Of a DNA stretch of 64,000 nucleotides, positions 17,730 to 25,161 are shown piece by piece; position 1 is the first letter of the stretch, and each line of letters starts with the position of its first letter. The notes under the pieces were generated by a model that made no database searches, was not told the DNA's origin, and worked only from the letters and a program-made list of their open reading frames with translations. The DNA comes from Paenibacillus sp. JDR-2 (GTDB taxonomy: Bacteria; Bacillota; Bacilli; Paenibacillales; Paenibacillaceae), in assembly GCF_000023585.1 (NCBI RefSeq), contig NC_012914.1:1078001-1142000 (forward strand), in the 5' to 3' direction. The position numbers and the translations under genes are program-made.

Positions 17730-18947
17730 CTACACCTTGCCCATCAGCTTCGAATCCTTCGGCAGCAGGAACGCGCAAAGTCCAAGCAGCGGGAGGAAAG
17801 AGCACAGCTCGATCGTAAATGCGACGTCCTTCACATCGGTCAGCCAGCCGAGCAGAACGGAGCCAAGTCCGCCCATGCCAAACGCAAGTCCGAAGAACAA
17901 GCCGGATACGGTGCCGATATGCCGTGGCATCAGCTCCTGCGCATAGACGATGATGACGGAGAAGCCCGACATCAGAATCAGGCCAATCGCGCAGCACAAG
18001 ACGAGGGCGACTGCCGGGCTTGCATAAGGGAGCAGCAGCGAAAATGGCGCTGTTCCCGCGATAGAGATCCAGATCATCGTCTTGCGGCCAAACTTGTCGG
18101 CAAGTGGTCCGCCAAGCAGCGTACCCACCATACCCGCGAATTGCAGAGCGAACAAGCAAATTTGCGCGCGCGAGAACGACAACCCGTAATGATCAATGAA
18201 ATAGAATGAATAATAGCCGGTCATCCCCGCTATATACACAAACTTGGAGAACAGCAGGATAATCAGGAGCGCCATCGTGCCAGCCACGAACATGGTGGAA
18301 TGAGGCGATTGTTGATCGAGCACCCGGTTAGCCGCCTTTTTAATCAATGCGGCAGCGGCCAGCTGACCGGCATACCAGCGGCTGATGATCTGTTGAATAA
18401 CGATGCCGGCAACGGCAAAAATCGTAAACCACAGGAAGCCTCTTTGGCCATGCGGCATTAACAGAAAGGCAACAAGCAGCGGCGCCAGCGCCTGGCCGGT
18501 GTTGCCGCCTACCTGGAATACCGATTGCGCCATCCCTTTCCCGCCGGAGGCTGCCATCCGTGCTACCCGGGAAGATTCCGGGTGAAGGACGGACGAGCCT
18601 ACCCCGATAAGAGCGGAAGAGACAAGCAGCATCCAGAAGCTGTCCGCATAAGCGAAGCCAACTACGCCGGCCAGCGAGAAGAGCATGCCAAGTGGGAGTA
18701 GGAACGGCATTGGCCTGCGGTCAGACACGTATCCGATAAACGGCTGGAGCAGGGATGCGGTAATGTTTAGCATAAAGGCTACCCAGCCGATTTTGGTGAA
18801 GCTCAGATGCATCTCGGATTGAAACAGCGGAAAAGATGAAGGCACGGCGGTCTGCATCGCATCATTCAGCAGATGGGCGAAGCTGACGCCAAACAGCATC
18901 CAGATCGCCGGGTTGCGCTGCGCCTGTAAAGCAGCGGTCGTAGTCAT
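17730..18947 (-). CDS. MFS efflux transporter, fosmidomycin-resistance-protein-like
   Basis: Twelve-TM major facilitator protein of 405 residues. The N-terminal FAHLLNDAMQTAVPSSFPLF and the SDRRP loop-2-3 motif, with the GSSVLHPESSRVARM segment after TM4, are typical of the Fsr subfamily. The start is placed at the ATG with AAGGGGG about 9 nt upstream; longer openings would add a hydrophilic stretch without a ribosome site. An AraC regulator is transcribed divergently 115 bp away and is the likely controller. Substrate unknown; drug or small-molecule export is inferred from family. Confidence 0.88.
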   Translation of the reverse strand: MTTTAALQAQRNPAIWMLFGVSFAHLLNDAMQTAVPSSFPLFQSEMHLSFTKIGWVAFMLNITASLLQPFIGYVSDRRPMPFLLPLGMLFSLAGVVGFAYADSFWMLLVSSALIGVGSSVLHPESSRVARMAASGGKGMAQSVFQVGGNTGQALAPLLVAFLLMPHGQRGFLWFTIFAVAGIVIQQIISRWYAGQLAAAALIKKAANRVLDQQSPHSTMFVAGTMALLIILLFSKFVYIAGMTGYYSFYFIDHYGLSFSRAQICLFALQFAGMVGTLLGGPLADKFGRKTMIWISIAGTAPFSLLLPYASPAVALVLCCAIGLILMSGFSVIIVYAQELMPRHIGTVSGLFFGLAFGMGGLGSVLLGWLTDVKDVAFTIELCSFLPLLGLCAFLLPKDSKLMGKV

Positions 18948-19062
18948 GGAACGGTTCCCCCTTTTCATTTTTTTCAGTATAGCGGGGGAGGCGGAAAACG
19001 GTCGTTGCGAAAAGTGCTGCAAATGGAGCAACTTTTGCTATAATGATGGCAGGTGAAGAGAC

Positions 19063-19863
19063 ATGGAGATGAAAGTAGAGACCAGCTGGATCGAGCTGTG
19101 GCAAGGAAGCCATGGCTTCAAGAATGTTCCCCATAAGCATGAGGACTGGATGCAGGTTACGCTTCCGATCAAGGGCACGGTTCATTTTACGCAGGAAGAG
19201 CGGAGTTATGGCCTGAAACAAGGCAACGGCTTGCTCCAGCCGCCGGGGACCGAGCATCATTTTTATCTGGGCGAGCAATCATCCGTTATTATTATAAAAG
19301 TTCGCGAACGCGGAGACGGCGGGATGGAATCCCTTCAGCCGCATTTTATGGCGGGAGCGGGGCAGGACATCCGGCAGGAATTTCATACCGGAGACATGAT
19401 GGGCCGTTTCCGTCAATGGATGATGGCGCTGATTGAAGGGCAGGCCTTGGCCGATCCGATTGCGGTGCAGGAGGTTGAGCAGGATGTGGTCGCCTATTTG
19501 GGCGGCATGCTTAAGCTTGGCCAGAAGGAGCTGCTGCCGCCGGGCATTAACGATCCGCATATTAGGCGGGCTTTGACCTATCTCCATGACTGCTACGACC
19601 ATACGATTAATATTGAGGAGCTTGCCGGGATCGCGCTTCAAAGCCGGTATCATTTTATCCGTTCCTTCCGCGAAGCAACCGGTACAACGCCGTATCAATA
19701 TTTGCTGAGGCTGCGCATTACGGAGGCGATGAACAGACTGCGCCGTTCGGGCGCCACGATCGGACAGATCAGCGTGGATCTCGGCTTCTCCAGCACCAGC
19801 CAATTTCACCGTGCTTTTCTGAAGATGACCGGTGTTACCCCGCAGGCGTACCGCCATCAATAA
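19063..19863 (+). CDS. AraC family transcriptional regulator (cupin + HTH)
   Basis: 266 residues: an N-terminal cupin-like sensing domain (about 10-90; HKHEDWMQVTLPIKG, PPGTEHHFYLG) and a C-terminal AraC double HTH (about 165-266; INIEELAGIALQSRYHFIRSFREATG, ending TPQAYRHQ). ATG start with AGGTGAAG upstream. Divergent from the MFS exporter, so it likely responds to the exported compound; this is an inference from arrangement. Confidence 0.9.
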   Translation: MEMKVETSWIELWQGSHGFKNVPHKHEDWMQVTLPIKGTVHFTQEERSYGLKQGNGLLQPPGTEHHFYLGEQSSVIIIKVRERGDGGMESLQPHFMAGAGQDIRQEFHTGDMMGRFRQWMMALIEGQALADPIAVQEVEQDVVAYLGGMLKLGQKELLPPGINDPHIRRALTYLHDCYDHTINIEELAGIALQSRYHFIRSFREATGTTPYQYLLRLRITEAMNRLRRSGATIGQISVDLGFSSTSQFHRAFLKMTGVTPQAYRHQ

Positions 19864-19872
19864 TAGAAAATC

Positions 19873-19901
19873 AACCCTTCCAATCAAGGAAGGGTTTTTG
19901 T
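19873..19901 (+). terminator. Rho-independent terminator
   Basis: AACCCTTCC and GGAAGGGTT around AATCAA, then a T run. Ends the AraC gene. Confidence 0.9.
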
Positions 19902-19921
19902 CTACTTGAATTCCGTTCTAC

Positions 19922-19953
19922 TTGACCTTCACATTAATGTGAGGGTATATAAT
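19922..19953 (+). promoter_or_regulatory. MerR-type promoter with over-long spacer and operator dyad
   Basis: TTGACC (19922-19927) and TATAAT (19948-19953) are separated by 20 nt, the stretched spacer typical of MerR-activated promoters. The spacer is filled by the dyad ACCTTCACATTAATGTGAGGGT (19925-19946; arms ACCtTCACAT and ATGTGAgGGT, one mismatch pair). The dyad lies 33 bp before the merR-like gene, so autoregulation is the simple reading. Confidence 0.85.
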
Positions 19954-19986
19954 CGATTCGAATCGACGATGCAGGAGGCGTTAGGG

Positions 19987-20352
19987 ATGAAAATCGGAGA
20001 GCTTGCGACCCGTACGGGAGTTAGTCTGCGGTCGCTTCGTTATTATGAAGAGCAGGGATTGCTTACTCCCATCCGGCTGGAGAACGGGTACCGGGAATAT
20101 TCGCCGCTTGCCGAGGAGCAGGTGCGGACGATTCAGCTGTATCTTCAGCTTGGCTTATCGACGGAGCAAATCTCCGGTTTCCTGCACTGCGTCTTGAAGA
20201 ACAAGGAGGCGTTCTGCAAGGAGGTGCTCCCGATCTACCGCGAGAAGATGGAGGAGATCGAGACGCAGATTGGGCTCCTGAGCAGCATTAAACGCAATCT
20301 GGAGGACCGCATTCAGTCGATTCTGGAAGAGCAGAAAGAAACGGAGGAATGA
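19987..20352 (+). CDS. MerR family transcriptional regulator with two cysteines
   Basis: 121 residues. The N-terminal winged HTH (MKIGELATRTGVSLRSLRYYEEQGLL) and the long C-terminal dimerisation helix (about 80-118) are clear. Two cysteines, C68 and C77, lie eight residues apart at the start of the dimerisation helix, where metal- or thiol-sensing members carry their ligands. The ATG at 19987 has GGAGG 9 nt upstream and begins exactly at the HTH. The thioredoxin gene follows at once, suggesting redox or thiol stress sensing (inference). Metal sensing is an alternative. Confidence 0.9.
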   Translation: MKIGELATRTGVSLRSLRYYEEQGLLTPIRLENGYREYSPLAEEQVRTIQLYLQLGLSTEQISGFLHCVLKNKEAFCKEVLPIYREKMEEIETQIGLLSSIKRNLEDRIQSILEEQKETEE

Positions 20353-20354
20353 AG

Positions 20355-20672
20355 ATGAGCGTTAGGAAAATAGACGGACCGTCGTTCCGTCAGGCTGTTC
20401 GTTCAAGCGGAGCAACATTAGTCGAGTTTGGGGCCAAATGGTGCCCGCCGTGCAAGGTGCTGCTGCCTATCCTGGATGAGCTTCAGCAGGAGGAAGGCGA
20501 GCGTGTCTCCATCCTTCAGGTGGACTGTGACGAGTCGCCGGAGATTGCTTCCGAGTTTGGCGTGATGTCGATGCCAACCGTCATCGTCTTCCATAACGGC
20601 GAGCCGGTTGATAAATATATCGGGCTCCGTCCGAAGGACGTCTACCAGCAGGCAATTGCCCGGTATGCGTAA
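20355..20672 (+). CDS. Thioredoxin family protein
   Basis: Thioredoxin fold of 105 residues with the active site W29-C30-P31-P32-C33 and the cis-proline motif SMPT. The usual WCGPC is replaced by WCPPC, which should alter redox potential. Of two ATGs, the one at 20355 is preferred because GGAGG at 20343-20347 is 7 nt away, whereas the ATG at 20349 is only 1 nt away. Co-transcribed with the MerR regulator. Cytoplasmic; no signal peptide. Confidence 0.93.
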   Translation: MSVRKIDGPSFRQAVRSSGATLVEFGAKWCPPCKVLLPILDELQQEEGERVSILQVDCDESPEIASEFGVMSMPTVIVFHNGEPVDKYIGLRPKDVYQQAIARYA

Positions 20673-20686
20673 GGCTTGAGGAAATG

Positions 20687-20715
20687 GCCGGTCACTTATG
20701 TGGCCGGTTTTTTAA
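20687..20715 (+). terminator. Rho-independent terminator
   Basis: CCGGTCAC, loop TTAT, GTGGCCGG (one G-U pair), followed by six T. Ends the MerR-thioredoxin operon. Confidence 0.85.
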
Positions 20716-20789
20716 TGAAGCGGCAGGAATTGGAAGGGCACTGCGAGAAGATCAAACATGCTCAATATCTTCCGAATGGAGGTTATACG

Positions 20790-21311
20790 ATGGAATTACA
20801 GTCTTACATAAATGAACTGTTTCAGGCGGCTCAGAGCGGCGACGCCGCTATAGCGAAAGAACTCATTGAGGCACATCCTCAGCTTGCCAATACCGAGAAT
20901 CAGGATGGTCTTACACCGCTTGGCTATGCCGCGCATTTTGGCAATGCGGAGGTTGTGCGGGTATTGCTGGAGCTAGGCGCAGACGTTAATGCCGTCTCTC
21001 ATTCCGGCATTTCGTTTATTCCTTCGAATACGGCCCTGCATGCGGCGATTGCGGGGGAACGAAGCCTCGAAGTCATTAAGCTGCTGCTCGCAAAAGACGC
21101 AGACACAACGATCCTGGACAGCAACGGTCATACCTGTCTTCACTCGGCGGCTTTCCATGACGACAACCTGGAGATGATACGCCTGTTAATGGAGCATGGA
21201 GCGGATGTAAATGCCTCGGCGGATGGCGGGGATACGCCATTGTCGCTGGCTGTTCAGCAGGGGCACGAGAACGTGGCGAGCCTTCTTCGGGAGTATGGCG
21301 CGCTCCGCTAG
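20790..21311 (+). CDS. Ankyrin repeat protein
   Basis: 173 residues, mostly four or five ankyrin repeats from about 10 to 170 (DGLTPLGYAAHFGNAEVVRVLLELGADVN and three similar units such as HTCLHSAAFHDDNLEMIRLLMEHGADVN). No signal peptide or enzyme domain. ATG at 20790 with GGAGG about 8 nt upstream; a longer in-frame opening would run back through the preceding terminator and is unlikely. Probably a protein-binding scaffold; partner unknown. Confidence 0.9.
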   Translation: MELQSYINELFQAAQSGDAAIAKELIEAHPQLANTENQDGLTPLGYAAHFGNAEVVRVLLELGADVNAVSHSGISFIPSNTALHAAIAGERSLEVIKLLLAKDADTTILDSNGHTCLHSAAFHDDNLEMIRLLMEHGADVNASADGGDTPLSLAVQQGHENVASLLREYGALR

Positions 21312-21338
21312 AGCGGCTTGAAGCCGTAAGGATGCCAA

Positions 21339-21375
21339 GAAGCAGTCCCCCGGCATTCGCCAAGGGACTGCTTTC
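21339..21375. terminator. Bidirectional terminator
   Basis: AAGCAGTCCC and GGGACTGCTTT form a strong stem between the convergent ankyrin and binding-protein genes. Confidence 0.85.
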
Positions 21376-21377
21376 AA

Positions 21378-22940
21378 TTATTTCAGGCCTTTTTGCGCAA
21401 GGAATGCATCCCACTGCTTCTGCACTTCCGCGTCTACCTTCTCAGCGCCGGAAGCCTTCAGCTTCGAGATATATTCCGGCAGCACTTTGTTTGGATCAAC
21501 GGCGCCGGTCTCGAGCGCGGTTTCGTATTCATTTTTCACCGCGTTGATATTGGCAACCTCCGCTTTGAAATTCTCCTCGTTCACCGTAAAGCCGCTGCTC
21601 GCCAGAACGACGGCGTTGTCGTTCAGTTCGATGGTCTTCTGCCATGTATCCGCTGCCATGCCCGGCTTCAGATAAGCGTTAAACTGGTTGCCGAATACCC
21701 AGTCGCCGTTAGGCGCATAACCGGAGCCTTCGATTGGCTCGATGTACTGGTCATCGACTTTTTTGTAATGCTTGCCTTCAATCCCGTTGCAAATCAGGTT
21801 ATACAAGTATTTATCCGTATTCAGCAGGTTGATAAGCATAAGGGCGCGTTCCGGATTTTTCGAGTTTTTGTTGATGACATGCATGGCGCTTGCGATACCC
21901 GTGAAATAGCTGTCGGAGATCGGAACATAGACGACATCGTTGCCGCCGTTGATGGCTTTTTCGCCAATCTCGCCGCCCGGCTTCGAAGTGAATTCGATCG
22001 ATACCGCAACGTTTCCTTTTGCCTTCAGGTCGTTAATGTTCTGGAGGACGGGAGCGTCCTGGTTGATATAGCCTTTCTCGTACCATTCATGCAGCTTCTG
22101 GAAGTAAGGAAGACGGTCATTGGCTGTATTCAGGAACGTCGACAGCGTGTAAGCCGAATCGTCTTTTTTATAGTAAACCGGGGAACCGTCCGTGCCTGCA
22201 ACCGCTGGGTCGATATACATCCCCCTGGAGTTTTGCGCAAGACCAAGCGGCACAACGTCAGGTTCGTTTTCCTTCAAAGTTTGCAGGAACGGCTCGATAT
22301 CGCTGTAGGTATGGATGCTCGAGACGTCGAGGTTGTATTTGTCGATAAAACGTTTCTGGATAATCAAGCTCTTCTGCTTCGCTGCCACTTGATAAATCGG
22401 GAAGCCGTAGACCTTGCCGTCGGCGGCAAGCATATCCGGCCAGAATTTGTCCGGGATATTCGCGCGTGCCTCGGGAGCATACTTGGCAATCATATCATCC
22501 GTAATTTCATGATAGGCGCCGCGGTCGATATAAGGCTGATAGTTGCCCAGCCACCCCTTGGAGCTCCAGGCAATATCGAAGTTCTCGTTCGCCGCGAGCA
22601 TCGCGTTCAGCTTAGGCTCGTATTCGTCGAAGGTGAGCGGCTTCAGCTCGACGGTGGCGTTGATTTTCTCCTTCAAGTATTTGTTGATCTCGTCGTTCAC
22701 AAGCTTTTGGTCCGGACCGGGGTTGGCCGCAACCGGGTAAAGGAAAGTAAGCTTAACTGGGTCCAGAGCCGGCTCCGTTGACTCGGCAGGCGTATCGCTG
22801 GCTGCGGTTGACGGTTCCGCTGAAGGAGTTGGAGTAGCGTTATTATTGCCGTTATTGTTGCTGGAACAGGCTGCGAGAATGCCAAACAATAAGATGACGG
22901 ACAGCAGCGTTGCGAACAATCTTTTTTTGTTGTTGTTCAC
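21378..22940 (-). CDS. ABC sugar-type solute-binding lipoprotein (DUF3502), third system
   Basis: Binding protein of 520 residues with lipobox LAAC (Cys near 24), an Asn-rich then Thr/Ser/Pro/Glu-rich tether, and a family-1 binding fold ending in a DUF3502-like segment. The GTG start at 22940 is supported by GGAGGG 6 nt upstream; an in-frame ATG further up adds a hydrophilic extension before the signal peptide. It is the last gene of a minus-strand operon after two permeases (156 bp gap). It is more distant from the two binding proteins in the first 9 kb than they are from each other. Confidence 0.92.
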   Translation of the reverse strand: MNNNKKRLFATLLSVILLFGILAACSSNNNGNNNATPTPSAEPSTAASDTPAESTEPALDPVKLTFLYPVAANPGPDQKLVNDEINKYLKEKINATVELKPLTFDEYEPKLNAMLAANENFDIAWSSKGWLGNYQPYIDRGAYHEITDDMIAKYAPEARANIPDKFWPDMLAADGKVYGFPIYQVAAKQKSLIIQKRFIDKYNLDVSSIHTYSDIEPFLQTLKENEPDVVPLGLAQNSRGMYIDPAVAGTDGSPVYYKKDDSAYTLSTFLNTANDRLPYFQKLHEWYEKGYINQDAPVLQNINDLKAKGNVAVSIEFTSKPGGEIGEKAINGGNDVVYVPISDSYFTGIASAMHVINKNSKNPERALMLINLLNTDKYLYNLICNGIEGKHYKKVDDQYIEPIEGSGYAPNGDWVFGNQFNAYLKPGMAADTWQKTIELNDNAVVLASSGFTVNEENFKAEVANINAVKNEYETALETGAVDPNKVLPEYISKLKASGAEKVDAEVQKQWDAFLAQKGLK

Positions 22941-23096
22941 CGTAAACCCTCCAATTATTGTTCCTGTTTTATTATTACTACACGTCGTGAAGCAGACCTG
23001 CTTAAGCCGGGCAAAAGAGTGCGGACCACCTCCTAAAAAGAATTGACGCACGCTTTTTGTGGCAATTCTTGCTTCGAAAGCATGGGCTTTTGATTG

Positions 23097-23975
23097 TTAA
23101 CCCTTCAAAGATCCAACCGTTAACCCTTTGACGAAATACTTCTGGAAAAAAGGGAAGATCACCAGCATCGGCCCGCTGGCTACGATAGCCATCGCCATCC
23201 GGACGGTCAACGTCGGGAACTGCGCGAATTTCAGCTTATCCGCTACCTCGGCCATCGGCGAGTTTGCCAGAAACTCGGCTTGCGATAAGATCCGGACAAG
23301 AAGCAGCTGAAGCGGTACGTATTTGTCGTTGTCGATAAAGAGCAGGGCGTTAAACCATTCATTCCAATACCCGAAAGCGATGAACAAGCCAAGAGTCGCC
23401 AGGGCGGGCGTGGAGAGCGGCAGGATGATGGTGAAGAAGATCCGGTATTCTTTTGCCCCGTCTACCTTTGCGGATTCGATGATTTCTCTCGAAATCTTGT
23501 CGAGAAACCCCTTCATAATCATGATGTTGAACGGGCTCATCACGGCGGGAATGATAAGGGCGGCCAGCGTGTTTTTTAGTTGCAGATATTGAGTCATCAG
23601 GATATAGAACGGAATAAGTCCGCCGTTGAACAGCATCGTGAAGAAGACGTAGAACGTAAGCGGCCGCTGATAGCGGAAGTCGCTTCGCGAAATCGGATAA
23701 GCCATCAAGGCGGTCATAAAGAGTGAGAGCACGGTGCCGATGACGGTGATCGCAATCGTAATCCCGTAGCCTCTAAGCAAAGGCTCCGGCTTCTCGAACA
23801 CAATCCGGTAAGCTTCGAGGCTCCATTCCTTGGGCAGGAATTGATAGCCGAACTGATGCAGGCTGTTCTCCGAGCTCAGCGAGATCGAGATCACAAGGAC
23901 AAAAGGCATGGCGATAAGCAGACATACGATAACGAAATACAGGTTAATGACGATATCGGCGAATTTGATTTTCAT
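23097..23975 (-). CDS. LplC/YtcP-type ABC sugar permease
   Basis: Permease of 292 residues, six TM segments, EAA loop (ESAKVDGAKEYRIFFTIILPLSTP) and C-terminal KYFVKGLTVGSLKG. It follows the LplB-type gene by about 20 bp and precedes the binding protein. Confidence 0.93.
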   Translation of the reverse strand: MKIKFADIVINLYFVIVCLLIAMPFVLVISISLSSENSLHQFGYQFLPKEWSLEAYRIVFEKPEPLLRGYGITIAITVIGTVLSLFMTALMAYPISRSDFRYQRPLTFYVFFTMLFNGGLIPFYILMTQYLQLKNTLAALIIPAVMSPFNIMIMKGFLDKISREIIESAKVDGAKEYRIFFTIILPLSTPALATLGLFIAFGYWNEWFNALLFIDNDKYVPLQLLLVRILSQAEFLANSPMAEVADKLKFAQFPTLTVRMAMAIVASGPMLVIFPFFQKYFVKGLTVGSLKG

Positions 23976-23995
23976 GGGCAGGCAGGCCTCCTCGG

Positions 23996-24985
23996 TCAGA
24001 AAAGCGCATTGTCTTTGTCAATGCGGCGGACGATCAGGTTAGCGGTTACGACGGTCACAAGCCCAACGACGGATTGCAGGAATCCGACTGCAGCGGCGGA
24101 GTTGATATCTCCGAGCTTCGTTAAGGCGCGGTAGACGTAGGTATCGATAATGTCCGTGGCAGGGAAGTTAGGCCCGACGTTATTCGGAACAAAATAATGC
24201 AGCCCGAAATCTCCTCTGAAAATATTGCCGAGTCCCAAAATAAACAAAATGATAACGAGCGGCTTCAGCAGCGGCAGGGTAATCCGGGTCATCATCTGCA
24301 CGCGGGAAGCTCCGTCCAGCCGGGCGGCTTCGTAATAGTCGGTGCTGATTCCCGTAATGCCGGCGAAGTAGACAAGCGTCGAGAACCCGACTCCTTTCCA
24401 GAGGGCGACAAGCGGAAGGATAAAGATCCAAGGCGTTGTCTCAAGGTACCAGTTATGACTCTTCTGGCCAAAGAACTCAAGGATCGTGTTCAAGTACCCG
24501 TTCTGAAAGTCGAGAAAAGCGTTGCCGATATAGCCGACCAGCACCATGGAGATGAAATAAGGAAGGAACAAAGTCGTCTGGTACACCTTGATCAGCTTGC
24601 TGGTCAGCTCGTTAAGAAGAAGGGCCATCAAGAGCGAGACCGCCATCGTGAGCAGGATGTACGTAAAGTTGTACAGCAGCGTATTGCGGATAATGCGGAA
24701 GGCATCCTGCGCTTTGAACAGAAATTCGAAGTTGTCGAAGCCGACCCATTTGCTGCCGAATATGCCTTGGTCATACCGGAAGTATTTGAAGGCCAGGATC
24801 AGCCCGACCATAGGCAAATAGGCAATGACCAGTTTGAATAACACGCCTGGGAGGGCAAGCAGGATCAGCTCGCGGTTTCGCCGGATATGCCGGAGCTCTT
24901 TGGCAAGCCAGCTTTTGCGTTTAACGGGTGTTGGGGCTGCCGGCTGCTCCTCACTTGGTAGACCGGCAGGCGGGATGTTAGGCAA
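23996..24985 (-). CDS. LplB-type ABC sugar permease
   Basis: Permease of 330 residues with a charged cytoplasmic N-terminus, six TM segments, EAA loop (EAARLDGASRVQMMTRITLPLLKP) and the usual end RRIDKDNALF. Three in-frame starts exist. The TTG at 24985 has GGAGGAG 6 nt upstream and is chosen; the ATG at 24991 almost touches that site and the ATG at 25024 has none. First gene of the permease-permease-binding protein operon. No ATPase is encoded nearby. Confidence 0.9.
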   Translation of the reverse strand: MPNIPPAGLPSEEQPAAPTPVKRKSWLAKELRHIRRNRELILLALPGVLFKLVIAYLPMVGLILAFKYFRYDQGIFGSKWVGFDNFEFLFKAQDAFRIIRNTLLYNFTYILLTMAVSLLMALLLNELTSKLIKVYQTTLFLPYFISMVLVGYIGNAFLDFQNGYLNTILEFFGQKSHNWYLETTPWIFILPLVALWKGVGFSTLVYFAGITGISTDYYEAARLDGASRVQMMTRITLPLLKPLVIILFILGLGNIFRGDFGLHYFVPNNVGPNFPATDIIDTYVYRALTKLGDINSAAAVGFLQSVVGLVTVVTANLIVRRIDKDNALF

Positions 24986-25119
24986 GTGCATCTCCTCCAA
25001 TCTTTGATGAGTCCAGCATGCCATGACCCGAAACCGGCGGGATAGCGTTCATTGTTTGAATAACTGTAGAAGCGGGCTGTACTTATTGCGAATTACTGTT
25101 TTATACAGCTTCGGCATAA

Positions 25120-25161
25120 GAAAACCGCCTGCTTCCTCGGAGGGAAGCAGGCGGTTTTCTT
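25120..25161 (-). terminator. Strong terminator after the membrane AraC regulator
   Basis: AAAACCGCCTGCTTCC and GGAAGCAGGCGGTTTT: a 16-bp perfect stem with a short loop. It separates the regulator from the permease operon, which therefore needs its own promoter within 24986-25119; no convincing -35/-10 pair was seen there. Confidence 0.9.
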
